64,000 nt of DNA from Aerococcus viridans (lineage in GTDB: Bacteria; Bacillota; Bacilli; Lactobacillales; Aerococcaceae): the NCBI RefSeq assembly GCF_001543285.1, contig NZ_CP014164.1:1922001-1986000 (forward strand), read 5' to 3'. Below, in pieces: positions 1-10,574 of the stretch. The notes below the pieces were generated by a model that was given only the letters and a program-made list of their open reading frames with translations, did no database searches and was not told where the DNA came from. How positions within the stretch are numbered: the stretch's first letter is position 1; each line of letters begins with the position of its first letter. The translations under genes and the position numbers were made by a program.

Positions 1-146
1 CTTATAAATGCGAATAGGCAAGCTTTTTTACTAAAACTTGCCTATCAAGATGACTATTCGTTTTATGGCTGTGAGCCAGAAATAAGTCGCCTACCCCTTT
101 TTTAATTCTGAAAAAGAGGTGGATATGTTATAAAATGTTACACACT
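1..146. other. Hairpin-rich 3' flank of camS
   Basis: No gene is visible. A perfect 9-bp inverted repeat (ATAGGCAAG at 14-22, CTTGCCTAT at 37-45) could form a hairpin. A second arm pair (CGAATAG at 11-17, CTATTCG at 54-60) overlaps its left arm, so the two pairings exclude each other. A third weak A/T-rich hairpin lies at 93-102/111-120, just past the camS stop. None is followed by a clear U-tract on the minus strand, so I do not call a terminator. Confidence 0.35.
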
Positions 147-1274
147 TTAATCTACGAGTACATAGTTGAAGGTGTCTGCGTCTTTACTTCTAGTCAATAG
201 GGCCCGAACGCCGTCAGCGGTTACCACTTGAATTTGAATCTCAATATTGTTGTTGAATACTGAGCTTGCGGTTGAAATGGCTTGCTGTGATAAAGCGATA
301 ATTTCGCTATAGCCATCGAATTGACTGTAGATGACGATGTTGATGTTTTGTTGCTCGTTATCCTGGTAGTAACCTACCCCTGATAGACCGGATAGTTGCG
401 GATAGAAGCTTTGAATTTGGTCACGGAAGCGGGTGAAGGCTACTGTGTCCTCTTCGTTTGGTGCGTCATCGACGCCGTAAACGACGAAGTCTTGGTTGTA
501 GGTTGACCAGTCACCAAATGAGTTTCCACTTGATGAAACGGCATCTGTTGAGAAGGTTCCGCCACCTAAATCACCAGATGCTTCGTTTTCAAAGATGGCT
601 ACATGGATCGGTGTGTCCGCGTAATCCTCGTTTTCACGAATGTCAGAGACGATGGTTTTAGCCATCTGCTTCCCATGTTCGATACGCTCTTCAGAGGTAA
701 TTTCCACTTCTTCGCTGTCTGAATCAGTCTTGAAGATATCTGAATAGTTCATTCCTAAACCGATTGAAATCCCTGCGATATTCCCGTCCTGATCAACGAA
801 ATTGTATTCCATAATGGTATTTAAATAGCGGGGTTCAAACCCGTCCATAGTGGTCGATTCATAACCGGACGGATTTAGGCCATCTGGATTTTCGTCCGAT
901 TGGGCTGTTAAATAAGTCAAGGTCTGGTCCTCGCCGATGACTTGTCCTTCTTGGAGCGAGTAGTCTTCAGTGGCGAAAATATTCTTGGCTAGGTCATACA
1001 AACCGCGCTCTAAATTCTCCGCATTGGCTTGTGAAGATGCCCCCGCTGTAATTCTTGAAGCAGAATTGGTTTGGTAAGTGCCGTCACTAATGTATGACGA
1101 GTAGTATTCTGTCGACAGTTGGCTTGTTTGTGTTTGTTGTTCTTCATTACTAGATGAAGTTTGGCTGGCTGAACCCACTGATTCAGTTGAATCGGCTTGG
1201 TCGTTTTGACAGGCTGTTAGGGCCAAGGTCGCCACCAATAATATGGATAATGTTTTGCATTTTTTGATTTTCAA
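147..1274 (-). CDS. camS: CamS family sex pheromone-type lipoprotein
   Basis: Secreted lipoprotein of the CamS family. Its processed signal peptide in some staphylococci and enterococci gives a pheromone; the role of the mature protein is not settled. An open frame extends up to 1325, but I chose the TTG at 1274: it follows AAAGGGA at good spacing and gives a classical lipoprotein signal (MKIKKCK, hydrophobic core, LTAC lipobox, Cys near residue 22). The longer form would put acidic residues before the signal. A Ser/Thr/Gln-rich linker follows the Cys, then a globular domain of about 300 residues. It is last in the pcrA-ligA-camS order that is conserved in Firmicutes, and lies about 75 bp after ligA. 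Confidence 0.85.
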   Translation of the reverse strand: MKIKKCKTLSILLVATLALTACQNDQADSTESVGSASQTSSSNEEQQTQTSQLSTEYYSSYISDGTYQTNSASRITAGASSQANAENLERGLYDLAKNIFATEDYSLQEGQVIGEDQTLTYLTAQSDENPDGLNPSGYESTTMDGFEPRYLNTIMEYNFVDQDGNIAGISIGLGMNYSDIFKTDSDSEEVEITSEERIEHGKQMAKTIVSDIRENEDYADTPIHVAIFENEASGDLGGGTFSTDAVSSSGNSFGDWSTYNQDFVVYGVDDAPNEEDTVAFTRFRDQIQSFYPQLSGLSGVGYYQDNEQQNINIVIYSQFDGYSEIIALSQQAISTASSVFNNNIEIQIQVVTADGVRALLTRSKDADTFNYVLVD

Positions 1275-1351
1275 CACGACATTCCCTTTCTTAACTTGGT
1301 ATTCTCCCCAATCACAAGTCCGCATTTTCTTCTTTCTATTGGTCTATTATA

Positions 1352-3367
<2,016 letters not shown>

Positions 3368-3397
3368 TCAATCTCCTTTTATTCCGTGATAGATAAT

Positions 3398-5923
3398 TTA
3401 AGCTTGTTTCTCAATTGGGGCGAAGGCAGATAATAGACGCTTGATTCCTTGATTAGGGAAAGCGATATCTAACTCTTGGTCGTTGCCAGTTCCTGAAACC
3501 TTGACAACTGTCCCAACACCCCATTTTTTGTGGACGGCTTTATCGCCGATAGCCCAAGTTACTGGACCATCTACTGTTTTAATATCTTTATTCGCAGTAA
3601 CTGGGTCAAATACTGACCGTTTCGCTTCTTTCTTCCGTTCATAGTAAGACTTGGCATTGGCTCTTTCATAGGTGTTGGACGCCCGTTTACGCTTGCTAGC
3701 ATAATCCGCCGCAAACGTTGAGCCTGAGCCAAATGGCAAGTCTGATTGACTACCACCAGATGGTTGGAAAACAGACCGCTCATTTTCGCTGTCATCTAAT
3801 AATTCGTCATCAATTTCTGCGATAAAGCGCGACACTGGGTTGGATTGGTATTTCCCATAAAGCAACCTTGACAATGAATTGGTTAAGTATAATTTCTCTT
3901 CCGCTCGGGTAATGCCTACATAAGCAAGTCGGCGTTCCTCTTCCAGTTCAGACTCTTCCTTAGCAGCACGGGCTAATGGGAACATGCCCTCCTCCATCCC
4001 AATAATGAAAACAATTGGGAACTCAAGTCCTTTAGCTGCATGCAAGGTCATCAAGGTCAATTCCCCTTGTTGGTCAATTTCTTGGTTGTCTAAATCTGAT
4101 ACCAATGATAAATCCGTGATAAAGCCCATCAAGGCATCATCTTCAGCCGGATTGTTGTCAATCACACCATCAAGTTCTGCTTGAATCCCTTCAAGGTCGA
4201 ATAAATTGAAGCTACCATCTGGATTGAGCGGGTTATTTTCCGGATTGACGTCGCTTTGGTTGAGGTTGGCTGCTTGTAATTCTGTCGGCCGGTCCGCTTC
4301 TTCTTGGGCCGCAATTTGCGCTGCTTGTTCGCGGTCTTCTTGCTCAGCTTCCCAACGTTTGTCGAACTCTTGAGTTACCGAAATGAACTCGTGAATGTTG
4401 TCGATGCGGGCGTCAGCTTCAAGTGTTTTTTGATTTTCCAAGTCTTTTAAGTAGCCGGTTTGCGCTAAAATTTCCTCGACTAAGTCTTGGATGGCTAAGA
4501 ATTCGCGTTGCGCTTGGAGATTGGCCATCATCTTTCCGAAAGCCTTTAAATTCGTAGCACCTTTACCAGTGATAGGTGAATGGTCTACTAGGGTTGCCGC
4601 CTGTAAAAGGGAAATCCCTTGCTGGTTGGCGAATGTGTTTAATTTATCTAGGGTTCCTGGTCCAATACCACGTTTAGGCACGTTGATAATCCGCGTAAAT
4701 GATAGGTTATCAGAGGGATTGGCCAGTAGACGTAGGTAAGCTAGAATGTCTTTAATTTCCTTGCGGTCGTAGAATTTTAGACCGCCAACGATCCGGTAGG
4801 GCATGTTGGCCTTGACCAAATTCTCCTCCATTACACGGGACTGGGCATTGGTTCTATACAGGATGGCAATGTCTCCGTAACGCTTGCTTTGTCCTTTGAT
4901 AGCATCTTTAATTTTACCGATGACATAGTTGGACTCGTCACGCTCATTTTGCGCCCGATAATAAGAAATCAATTCACCTTGGTCATTATCTGTCCAAAGG
5001 GTCTTATCCTTACGATAGGTGTTTTTATTGATGACATTATTGGCCGCCTGCAAGATATTTTTAGTAGACCGGTAATTTTGTTCCAATAGGATAGTGGTTG
5101 ATTTTGGATAATCCTTTTCGAAGTTCAAGATATTTTCCATATTGGCACCACGCCAACCATAAATAGACTGGTCCGCGTCCCCTACCACACAAACGTTGTG
5201 GAAGTAGTCACCTAATTGTTTTACCAATTTATATTGGGCTTCATTGGTATCTTGGTACTCGTCCACGTGGATATAGTGGAACTTTTGTTGGTAGTACTTC
5301 AAGATATCTGGTTGTTGGTCGAATAATTTAACGGTATACATGATTAAATCATCGAAATCGAAAGATTGCGCTGCTTGTAGCCCTTTTTGGTAGCGTTCAT
5401 ATACATCTGCCACTACATCTTCTATATATCCAGAATAATTTTGCCGGTAGTCGTCAGGCAGCATTAAGTTATTTTTCGCATCAGAAATACGCCCTAACAA
5501 CATTTTATAAGAAAACTTGTCCTTGTCTAAGTTCAATTCCTTAATAATACGTTTGATTAGGGTTTGTTGTTCAGATGGATCCGCAATGGTAAATGACCGC
5601 GTAAAGCCAATCGCTTCCGCTTCTCGTCTTAAAATTCGTACACACATAGCGTGGAATGTAGATACCCACATATCGTTTGCGTCAGGTCCTACAAGGGCAG
5701 ACACCCGTTCTTTCATCTCTTTAGCTGCCTTGTTGGTAAAGGTAATTGCTAAAATATTCCAAGGATTTACATCTTTCTCACTTAAAATATATGCCATGCG
5801 GTGGGTCAAAACACGCGTCTTCCCACTACCCGCACCAGCCATAATTAATAGCGGCCCCTCGGTATGCTCAACAGCTTCCTTTTGTCGATCATTAAGCCCC
5901 TTCGTAAATTGATTCAATGCCAT
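3398..5923 (-). CDS. pcrA: ATP-dependent DNA helicase PcrA (UvrD/Rep family)
   Basis: Superfamily 1 3'-5' helicase that strips proteins from DNA and acts in repair and plasmid replication. The frame is open to 5968, but the second of two adjacent ATGs (5923) sits 7 nt after AAGGTGG and gives the usual MALNQF start, about 841 residues. Walker A GAGSGKT lies near residue 32, followed by motif II VDEYQDTN, the YRST motif, motif V GLEFPIVFI and motif VI YVGITRAE. The C-terminal tail carries the basic Tudor-like segment typical of PcrA. It heads the pcrA-ligA-camS operon. The upstream leader holds two structured repeats, described separately. Confidence 0.97.
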   Translation of the reverse strand: MALNQFTKGLNDRQKEAVEHTEGPLLIMAGAGSGKTRVLTHRMAYILSEKDVNPWNILAITFTNKAAKEMKERVSALVGPDANDMWVSTFHAMCVRILRREAEAIGFTRSFTIADPSEQQTLIKRIIKELNLDKDKFSYKMLLGRISDAKNNLMLPDDYRQNYSGYIEDVVADVYERYQKGLQAAQSFDFDDLIMYTVKLFDQQPDILKYYQQKFHYIHVDEYQDTNEAQYKLVKQLGDYFHNVCVVGDADQSIYGWRGANMENILNFEKDYPKSTTILLEQNYRSTKNILQAANNVINKNTYRKDKTLWTDNDQGELISYYRAQNERDESNYVIGKIKDAIKGQSKRYGDIAILYRTNAQSRVMEENLVKANMPYRIVGGLKFYDRKEIKDILAYLRLLANPSDNLSFTRIINVPKRGIGPGTLDKLNTFANQQGISLLQAATLVDHSPITGKGATNLKAFGKMMANLQAQREFLAIQDLVEEILAQTGYLKDLENQKTLEADARIDNIHEFISVTQEFDKRWEAEQEDREQAAQIAAQEEADRPTELQAANLNQSDVNPENNPLNPDGSFNLFDLEGIQAELDGVIDNNPAEDDALMGFITDLSLVSDLDNQEIDQQGELTLMTLHAAKGLEFPIVFIIGMEEGMFPLARAAKEESELEEERRLAYVGITRAEEKLYLTNSLSRLLYGKYQSNPVSRFIAEIDDELLDDSENERSVFQPSGGSQSDLPFGSGSTFAADYASKRKRASNTYERANAKSYYERKKEAKRSVFDPVTANKDIKTVDGPVTWAIGDKAVHKKWGVGTVVKVSGTGNDQELDIAFPNQGIKRLLSAFAPIEKQA

Positions 5924-5990
5924 CATTAGGCCACCTTCCCCGTATAGTTTCACTGTTAAGGATACCATTAATAGAACACCTGTTCAACGA

Positions 5991-6220
5991 AAACAAGGTG
6001 CGACACAAACCGATAGAAATGAACCGTTGGAAGATTAGTGTAGTGACTGACGTAGTCGGTTGCAAACTAATCTGAAACGCAGTCATTTCTGGTTTGTGGC
6101 GCCCGATTAAACAAGGTGCGAGCGAGACCGCTCAGACCAACAACACTGGAAGGTTAGTGTAGTGACTGACGTAGTCGGTTGCAGACTAATCTCAAGTGAA
6201 CTAAAGCTGGTCGAGAGAGA
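5991..6220. repeat. Tandem structured repeats in the pcrA leader
   Basis: Two related elements lie 118-119 bp apart. Their 43-bp cores (6031-6073 and 6150-6192) differ at two positions, and one change turns an A-U pair into G-U. The core folds as AGATTAGT/ACTAATCT around GACT/AGTC. Copy 1 adds two perfect 8-bp helices outside the core (AGAAATGA/TCATTTCT and CACAAACC/GGTTTGTG). Copy 2 has different outer sequences that still pair (CACT/AGTG and GACCA/TGGTC). Each copy also carries ACAAGGTGCGA on its left. The identity of the elements is unknown. Confidence 0.7.
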
Positions 6221-6225
6221 GTCTG

Positions 6226-6231
6226 ATTATA
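6226..6231 (-). promoter_or_regulatory. Candidate -10 box of the pcrA operon
   Basis: TATAAT on the minus strand, followed after a few bases by the right edge of structured repeat copy 2. Transcription from here would place both hairpins in a roughly 300-nt pcrA leader. I see no convincing -35 box, and ATTATAAT is self-complementary, so the strand is not certain. Confidence 0.35.
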
Positions 6232-6416
6232 ATGCAAAGTCGGCCATTCTTCGCCTTCCACTTTGTTTAATTAGTTACGATTGACACTCAATATTCAGCA
6301 TGGAATGTTTCACTTTTATTATGGTTACATCGATCACTTACAATGGCTGTATGATCATTAATCCTAATCTGTGAATGTTTAGTAAAGCGCCTTTTTCCAG
6401 CCGAAGGTTAAAGCCA
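6232..6416. other. Intergenic, nothing recognised
   Basis: AT-rich spacer between the pcrA leader and the gntR terminator. No ORF, RNA or repeat could be supported. Confidence 0.4.
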
Positions 6417-6446
6417 TAAAAAGACGAACCTTATAAGATTCGTCTC
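6417..6446 (-). terminator. Rho-independent terminator of gntR
   Basis: On the minus strand AGACGAA and TTCGTCT form a stem around a short loop, followed by TTTTTA. It lies just after the gntR stop. Confidence 0.85.
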
Positions 6447-6452
6447 TGTCAC

Positions 6453-7109
6453 TTATTTGTTGATTTGATAAAGAATTAATTGGTTTATCCAGATGCGGGC
6501 TTGTTTACGCGCCATCGCATAATCTTTATGTACTAAAGCTTTCAGCATCGTTGGATAGATTTCTTTTAAATCGTTCGCTTCACGTTTGAAGGCTGAGTGA
6601 TCCTCCTTGGCTTCTTTTATGTACAATTCATGTAGGGGTTGAATTGTATTCAAGGTAACTTGTCTAAAGTATGAATTCGGATAGAAGGATACCAAATAGG
6701 TAAACATTTTGAATTCAGTATCAAAGTAAGTTTCCAAGTCATATGTTGCAAGTGATTCAGAAATAATTTGTTTCAACTCTTCAACTCGTTCGGTGTCTAC
6801 TTGGACATCTTTATTTTGCATTTGCTGGAAGAGATTCATCGTTAATAATTCAATAAATTGTAGACGTTCCACAATTGCTCGTGCGTTTAGTGCATTTTTC
6901 GCTACTACCGCACCCTTATATTGTTCAATACGAATATAATCTTCTTCAGCAAGTTGTGCCATGGCTTTTCGAACCGGCGTACGACTCATGCCTAGCGTTT
7001 CTGCAATTTCCACTTCTTTTAAGTGTGTATCTGGTAATAGCAAATTACTATCGATTTGTTCCTTTAGGTATTGATATGCAATGTCCTTATAGCTCTTAGT
7101 CTTTGCCAC
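6453..7109 (-). CDS. GntR family transcriptional regulator (FCD type)
   Basis: DNA-binding repressor or activator of the FadR subfamily of GntR proteins, 218 residues. A winged helix-turn-helix occupies about residues 5-75 (ETLGMSRTPVRKAM is the recognition region). An all-helical FCD-type ligand domain follows. The start is GTG at 7109, after a GGGGGT ribosome site. The gene stands alone between terminators. An inverted repeat between its promoter and start suggests autoregulation. The effector is unknown; FCD proteins usually bind carboxylates. No adjacent catabolic operon identifies the target. Confidence 0.85.
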   Translation of the reverse strand: MAKTKSYKDIAYQYLKEQIDSNLLLPDTHLKEVEIAETLGMSRTPVRKAMAQLAEEDYIRIEQYKGAVVAKNALNARAIVERLQFIELLTMNLFQQMQNKDVQVDTERVEELKQIISESLATYDLETYFDTEFKMFTYLVSFYPNSYFRQVTLNTIQPLHELYIKEAKEDHSAFKREANDLKEIYPTMLKALVHKDYAMARKQARIWINQLILYQINK

Positions 7110-7131
7110 GGTTTTACCCCCTATAAAAAGT

Positions 7132-7189
7132 ACAATATAACGAAATATTGTTCATCTTTTATAATACACTTGAATAGCAACCATTGCAA
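7132..7189 (-). promoter_or_regulatory. gntR promoter and candidate operator
   Basis: On the minus strand TTGCAA (7184-7189) and TATTAT (7161-7166) are separated by exactly 17 bp. Between the promoter and the start codon, ACAATA (7132-7137) and TATTGT (7146-7151) form an inverted repeat with an 8-nt spacer, which could be a GntR operator. Confidence 0.55.
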
Positions 7190-7210
7190 ATGAATTTTCT
7201 TTCACTTATC

Positions 7211-7954
7211 CTATTGAACCTGGTTATCAAACCGAGTTAATTCGTATCTTTCTATCACATCTATCAAAGATTCTGCATAATTAGGATCTGTAGCATACCC
7301 AGCTTCTTGCAAGGCATAGGCCGCTTCTTTATACGAGCTTGCATTCAAAACACCACTATAATGTGTTTTATTCCATGAAGTGCCGTTTGCAAGTAACCTT
7401 CCGTGATCAGCTACTGATTCTTCCCAAGATGTATAGACCCGGAAAGGTTCATCCACCGTAATATATCGCCCATTCACAAATTCTTGTGTGGGTAAATCTA
7501 CACTTGGATCATTTGGGCTGTATGATTTACGGCCAAATAAATTAAAATATTCACTAGATAATTGACTTTTACCAAAATTAGATTCCAGTATTGCTTGGGC
7601 AGTGACAATACTTGGTAATACGTGAGATTCAGGGTATTCCATTACTGCATATTGGCCGATTAAATCCACAAATTCTTGGTCTGTATATACCATTTCCACT
7701 TCTTCACTGGAGGCCTCACTTGACGTAGGTACGCCTTGATAGTCTTGGGAAAAGAAAAACAGTATTAATCCAAGAATTGCAAGTGTTCCTAACCATATCT
7801 CTTTACGACGTTGCGCACGTTTCTTCTTTGAAGGATATCGTATTTTTTTATATTTTCTTTTTTTGAAAATTAGCCTAAATACCTGTTGATACCCTTTCAA
7901 CCAACCTTGCCAACCGTTTATTTTACGTTTCTTTTGCTTCTTCTTATTTGCCAA
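7211..7954 (-). CDS. Membrane-anchored glucosaminidase (GH73-type peptidoglycan hydrolase)
   Basis: Predicted N-acetylglucosaminidase acting on cell-wall glycan. The frame is open to 8044, but the livF terminator lies inside that extension. The TTG at 7954 has a full AAGGAGGTG site 8 nt upstream, giving 247 residues. The N-terminus is very basic and cytoplasmic (many Lys/Arg), followed by one membrane segment around residues 54-70. The extracellular catalytic domain contains AQAILESNFGKS, with the likely catalytic Glu about 124, and the YFNLFGRK motif typical of the family. There is no LysM or SH3 repeat, so it is a short form. It is probably a housekeeping autolysin. Confidence 0.88.
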   Translation of the reverse strand: MANKKKQKKRKINGWQGWLKGYQQVFRLIFKKRKYKKIRYPSKKKRAQRRKEIWLGTLAILGLILFFFSQDYQGVPTSSEASSEEVEMVYTDQEFVDLIGQYAVMEYPESHVLPSIVTAQAILESNFGKSQLSSEYFNLFGRKSYSPNDPSVDLPTQEFVNGRYITVDEPFRVYTSWEESVADHGRLLANGTSWNKTHYSGVLNASSYKEAAYALQEAGYATDPNYAESLIDVIERYELTRFDNQVQ

Positions 7955-8023
7955 AATATTGTCACCTCCTTGCATACATCTCGTTTGGCCATAATTGGCC
8001 CATTTTTCCCTTGCATTATACAT

Positions 8024-8061
8024 AAAAAGCGTTGAGTAAACCATTACGATTACTCAACGCT
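8024..8061 (-). terminator. Terminator of the livHMGF operon
   Basis: Perfect 12-bp stem on the minus strand (AGCGTTGAGTAA with TTACTCAACGCT) followed by TTTT, 20 bp after livF. It also argues against the longer start of the next gene. Confidence 0.93.
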
Positions 8062-8081
8062 TATATTAAGATTCTTTAAAT

Positions 8082-8801
8082 CTATACCATTGCCCCACCA
8101 AGATAAGCTTCTTGTACTTTCTCAGAGGTTAACAATTCTTGACCAGATCCTGATAATAAAATCTTACCCGTTTCCATTACGTAAGCACGGTCAGAGATGC
8201 TTAATGCTTGCTTGGCATTTTGTTCAATCAATAGGACAGTTGTACCAGCCGCATTGATTTCTTCAATGATGTTGAAGATTTGTTGGATGAACAATGGCGC
8301 TAACCCCATTGAAGGCTCATCTAACAATAATAATTTTGGCTTAGCCATCAAGGCTCTTGCCATAGCCACCATTTGCTGTTCCCCACCAGATAAAGTGGCC
8401 GCGTCTTGGTTTAAACGCTCTTTGATGATTGGGAAGTATTCAAATGATTTTTCCATGTCTTCTTTTAAGCCGTCGCGGTCTTTACGAGTGTAGGCACCCA
8501 TTAAAAGGTTTTCTTTAACAGACATCCCTTTAAATACGTGACGACCTTCAGGAACTTGAGAAATCCCTGCTTTTACAATTTTCATTGCGTTTGATTTCAA
8601 TATATCTTGTCCTTCATAAAGGATTTGTCCGCTTTTGGCTGGTTTGATACCTGAAATCGTACGTAATGTTGTTGATTTACCCGCACCATTGGAACCGATT
8701 AGGGAAACAATTTCGCCTTGATTGACTTCAAAGCTGATGCCTTTAATCGCTTCAATCATACCGTATGAGACTTTCAAATCTTTTACTTCTAACATTGTCA
8801 T
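8082..8801 (-). CDS. livF: Branched-chain amino acid ABC transporter ATPase LivF
   Basis: One of the two ATPases of the LIV-type importer for leucine, isoleucine and valine, on the inner face of the membrane. Its 239 residues carry Walker A GSNGAGKST (about 36-44), signature LSGGEQQMV, Walker B LLLLDEP and the switch His region LIEQNAKQAL. The start at 8801 follows AGGAGGCG located in the 3' end of livG, so translation is probably coupled. It is the last gene of livHMGF, ahead of a strong terminator. Confidence 0.96.
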   Translation of the reverse strand: MTMLEVKDLKVSYGMIEAIKGISFEVNQGEIVSLIGSNGAGKSTTLRTISGIKPAKSGQILYEGQDILKSNAMKIVKAGISQVPEGRHVFKGMSVKENLLMGAYTRKDRDGLKEDMEKSFEYFPIIKERLNQDAATLSGGEQQMVAMARALMAKPKLLLLDEPSMGLAPLFIQQIFNIIEEINAAGTTVLLIEQNAKQALSISDRAYVMETGKILLSGSGQELLTSEKVQEAYLGGAMV

Positions 8802-8804
8802 ATT

Positions 8805-9578
8805 TTACTCGCCTCCTAAGTACGCTTTGATAACAGCTGGATTACTTTGGATTTCGCTTGGTGTACCGTGGGCAATCAATTTACCGTATTCCAATACGTA
8901 GATACGTTCACATACATTCATTACAAGAGACATATCATGTTCGATAAGGACTACTGTAATGTCGAAATCTTTTTGAATTTGACGGATCAATTCAGTTAAG
9001 TTAGCTGTTTCATTTGGGTTCATCCCTGCAGCTGGTTCATCCAAGAATAAGATTTTTGGCTCAGTCGCTAAGGCACGAACGATTTCTAGACGACGTTGTT
9101 GACCATATGGCAAGTTTTTCGCTTTTTCATATAGTAAATCTTGAAGGTTAAAAATACTTAGCAATTCGACTGCGCGTTCTTTTAATTCTTCCCGGTTTTT
9201 GTAGAAAGCTGGCGTACGCAAAACACTAGACAAGAAGCTAGCGCCGTGTTTAGTATGTAAAGCTACTAACACGTTATCTAAAACAGTCAACTGACCAAAT
9301 AAACGGATATTTTGGAAGGTTCTTGCTAAACCATAGCGGTTGATTTCACTTGGCTCTTTACCATTTAAAACCACATCACCTTCGTCAGTTGATAATTTTA
9401 CTTCACCTGAACTTGGTACATAAACACCAGTTAATAAGTTAAATAACGTCGTTTTACCTGCACCATTAGGCCCAATAAGTCCAACTAATTCATTCTTTTC
9501 TAAATCAATATTTACATTTGATACTGCGGCTAACCCGCCAAAATTTTTATTTAAATCTTTAATCGTCAATAATGACAT
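8805..9578 (-). CDS. livG: Branched-chain amino acid ABC transporter ATPase LivG
   Basis: Second ATPase of the LIV importer, 257 residues. It has Walker A GPNGAGKTT, the LivG-specific signature variant PYGQQRRLEI in place of LSGGQ, and Walker B ILFLDEPAAGMNP. The ATG at 9578 follows AGGAGGCG. It sits 2 bp after livM and 3 bp before livF, which is tight operon spacing. The pair LivF/LivG is expected to work as a heterodimer on LivH/LivM. Confidence 0.96.
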   Translation of the reverse strand: MSLLTIKDLNKNFGGLAAVSNVNIDLEKNELVGLIGPNGAGKTTLFNLLTGVYVPSSGEVKLSTDEGDVVLNGKEPSEINRYGLARTFQNIRLFGQLTVLDNVLVALHTKHGASFLSSVLRTPAFYKNREELKERAVELLSIFNLQDLLYEKAKNLPYGQQRRLEIVRALATEPKILFLDEPAAGMNPNETANLTELIRQIQKDFDITVVLIEHDMSLVMNVCERIYVLEYGKLIAHGTPSEIQSNPAVIKAYLGGE

Positions 9579-9580
9579 GG

Positions 9581-10567
9581 TTACGCCTCCTCTTTATCAG
9601 AATCTTTTTTCTTGCGGTTGAATAATTTAGCGAATTGTAATTCGTAATCACCCATTAAACCAGATGGCTTGAATACCATGATAGCGATAATCGCGATACC
9701 GTATACAACCATACGTAATTGACCTAAAGGCGCTAAAACTGAGTTTAGTAAACCTAAGGCGATGGCTGCAACGAATGAACCTGTTACTGATCCGATACCA
9801 CCGAATACAACGATGATTAACACGTCGATTGAACGTTGGAACGTGAATTGGGATGGGTTGATTACTGAAAAGTAACCTGCGTATAAAGTACCTGCGATTG
9901 AAGCTGTTACAGCACCGATTACAAAGGCGATGATTTTATACTTAGTTGTTTTTACCCCAACAGATTCAGCAGCGATTTCGTTTTCCCGAACAGCAATAGT
10001 AGCACGTCCTGGACTAGAGTGGATATAGTTTACAATGAATAATGTTGTTAAAACGATGAAGATAAATAAAGTAATCCACGTTACATTCATTGGAATACCT
10101 GAAATACCAGCGGCACCGTTAGTGATTTTTAAGTTTTGGATGATGACACGGATAATTTCAGAAGCCCCTAAAGTTGCAATCGCTAAGTAGTCACCTTTCA
10201 AACGTAAGGTAGGAACCCCTACGATTAAAGCGACGATAGCTGCTAAAACAGCCCCAGCAGCCATACCAGCATAGAAACCGATTGGTCCTGGAATTTGAGT
10301 TGAAAGGATGGCACCAACATAGGCACCAATGGCCATAAATCCGGCGTGACCAAGCGAGAATTGTCCCGCATAGCCTACTACTAAGTTCAAACCAACAGCT
10401 AGGATCATATTAATCCCAATTGTCACCATAATATTTTGATAGAACGACGTTACTAATCCCATTAAATAGGCTGCCATGATTAAGAAGAATAGTCCCAAAA
10501 TCACACAAATCCAAGTAATTGTTGATTTAGTAAAGAAGTTTTTTGCCCATGATTCTTTTTTCATCAT
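9581..10567 (-). CDS. livM: Branched-chain amino acid ABC transporter permease LivM
   Basis: Membrane subunit of the LIV importer, 328 residues with about eight to nine hydrophobic segments. Family motifs are AVGLNLVVGYAGQFSLGHAG near residues 56-75 and the cytoplasmic EAA-like loop around RENEIAAESVGV. Two adjacent ATGs (10567 and 10564) follow GGAGG; the second is slightly better spaced. It ends with a short charged tail (NRKKKDSDKEE). It lies 7 bp after livH. Confidence 0.95.
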   Translation of the reverse strand: MMKKESWAKNFFTKSTITWICVILGLFFLIMAAYLMGLVTSFYQNIMVTIGINMILAVGLNLVVGYAGQFSLGHAGFMAIGAYVGAILSTQIPGPIGFYAGMAAGAVLAAIVALIVGVPTLRLKGDYLAIATLGASEIIRVIIQNLKITNGAAGISGIPMNVTWITLFIFIVLTTLFIVNYIHSSPGRATIAVRENEIAAESVGVKTTKYKIIAFVIGAVTASIAGTLYAGYFSVINPSQFTFQRSIDVLIIVVFGGIGSVTGSFVAAIALGLLNSVLAPLGQLRMVVYGIAIIAIMVFKPSGLMGDYELQFAKLFNRKKKDSDKEEA

Positions 10568-10574
10568 AACCCTC

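Noticed and set aside
458..661. Plus-strand ORF antisense to camS, and many similar ORFs opposite real genes
   Set aside because: They lie wholly inside well-supported genes on the other strand, lack ribosome sites and show no family pattern.
5892..6086. Small minus-strand ORF over the pcrA start and leader repeat
   Set aside because: It overlaps pcrA in another frame and runs through the palindromic repeat; no ribosome site or known motif.
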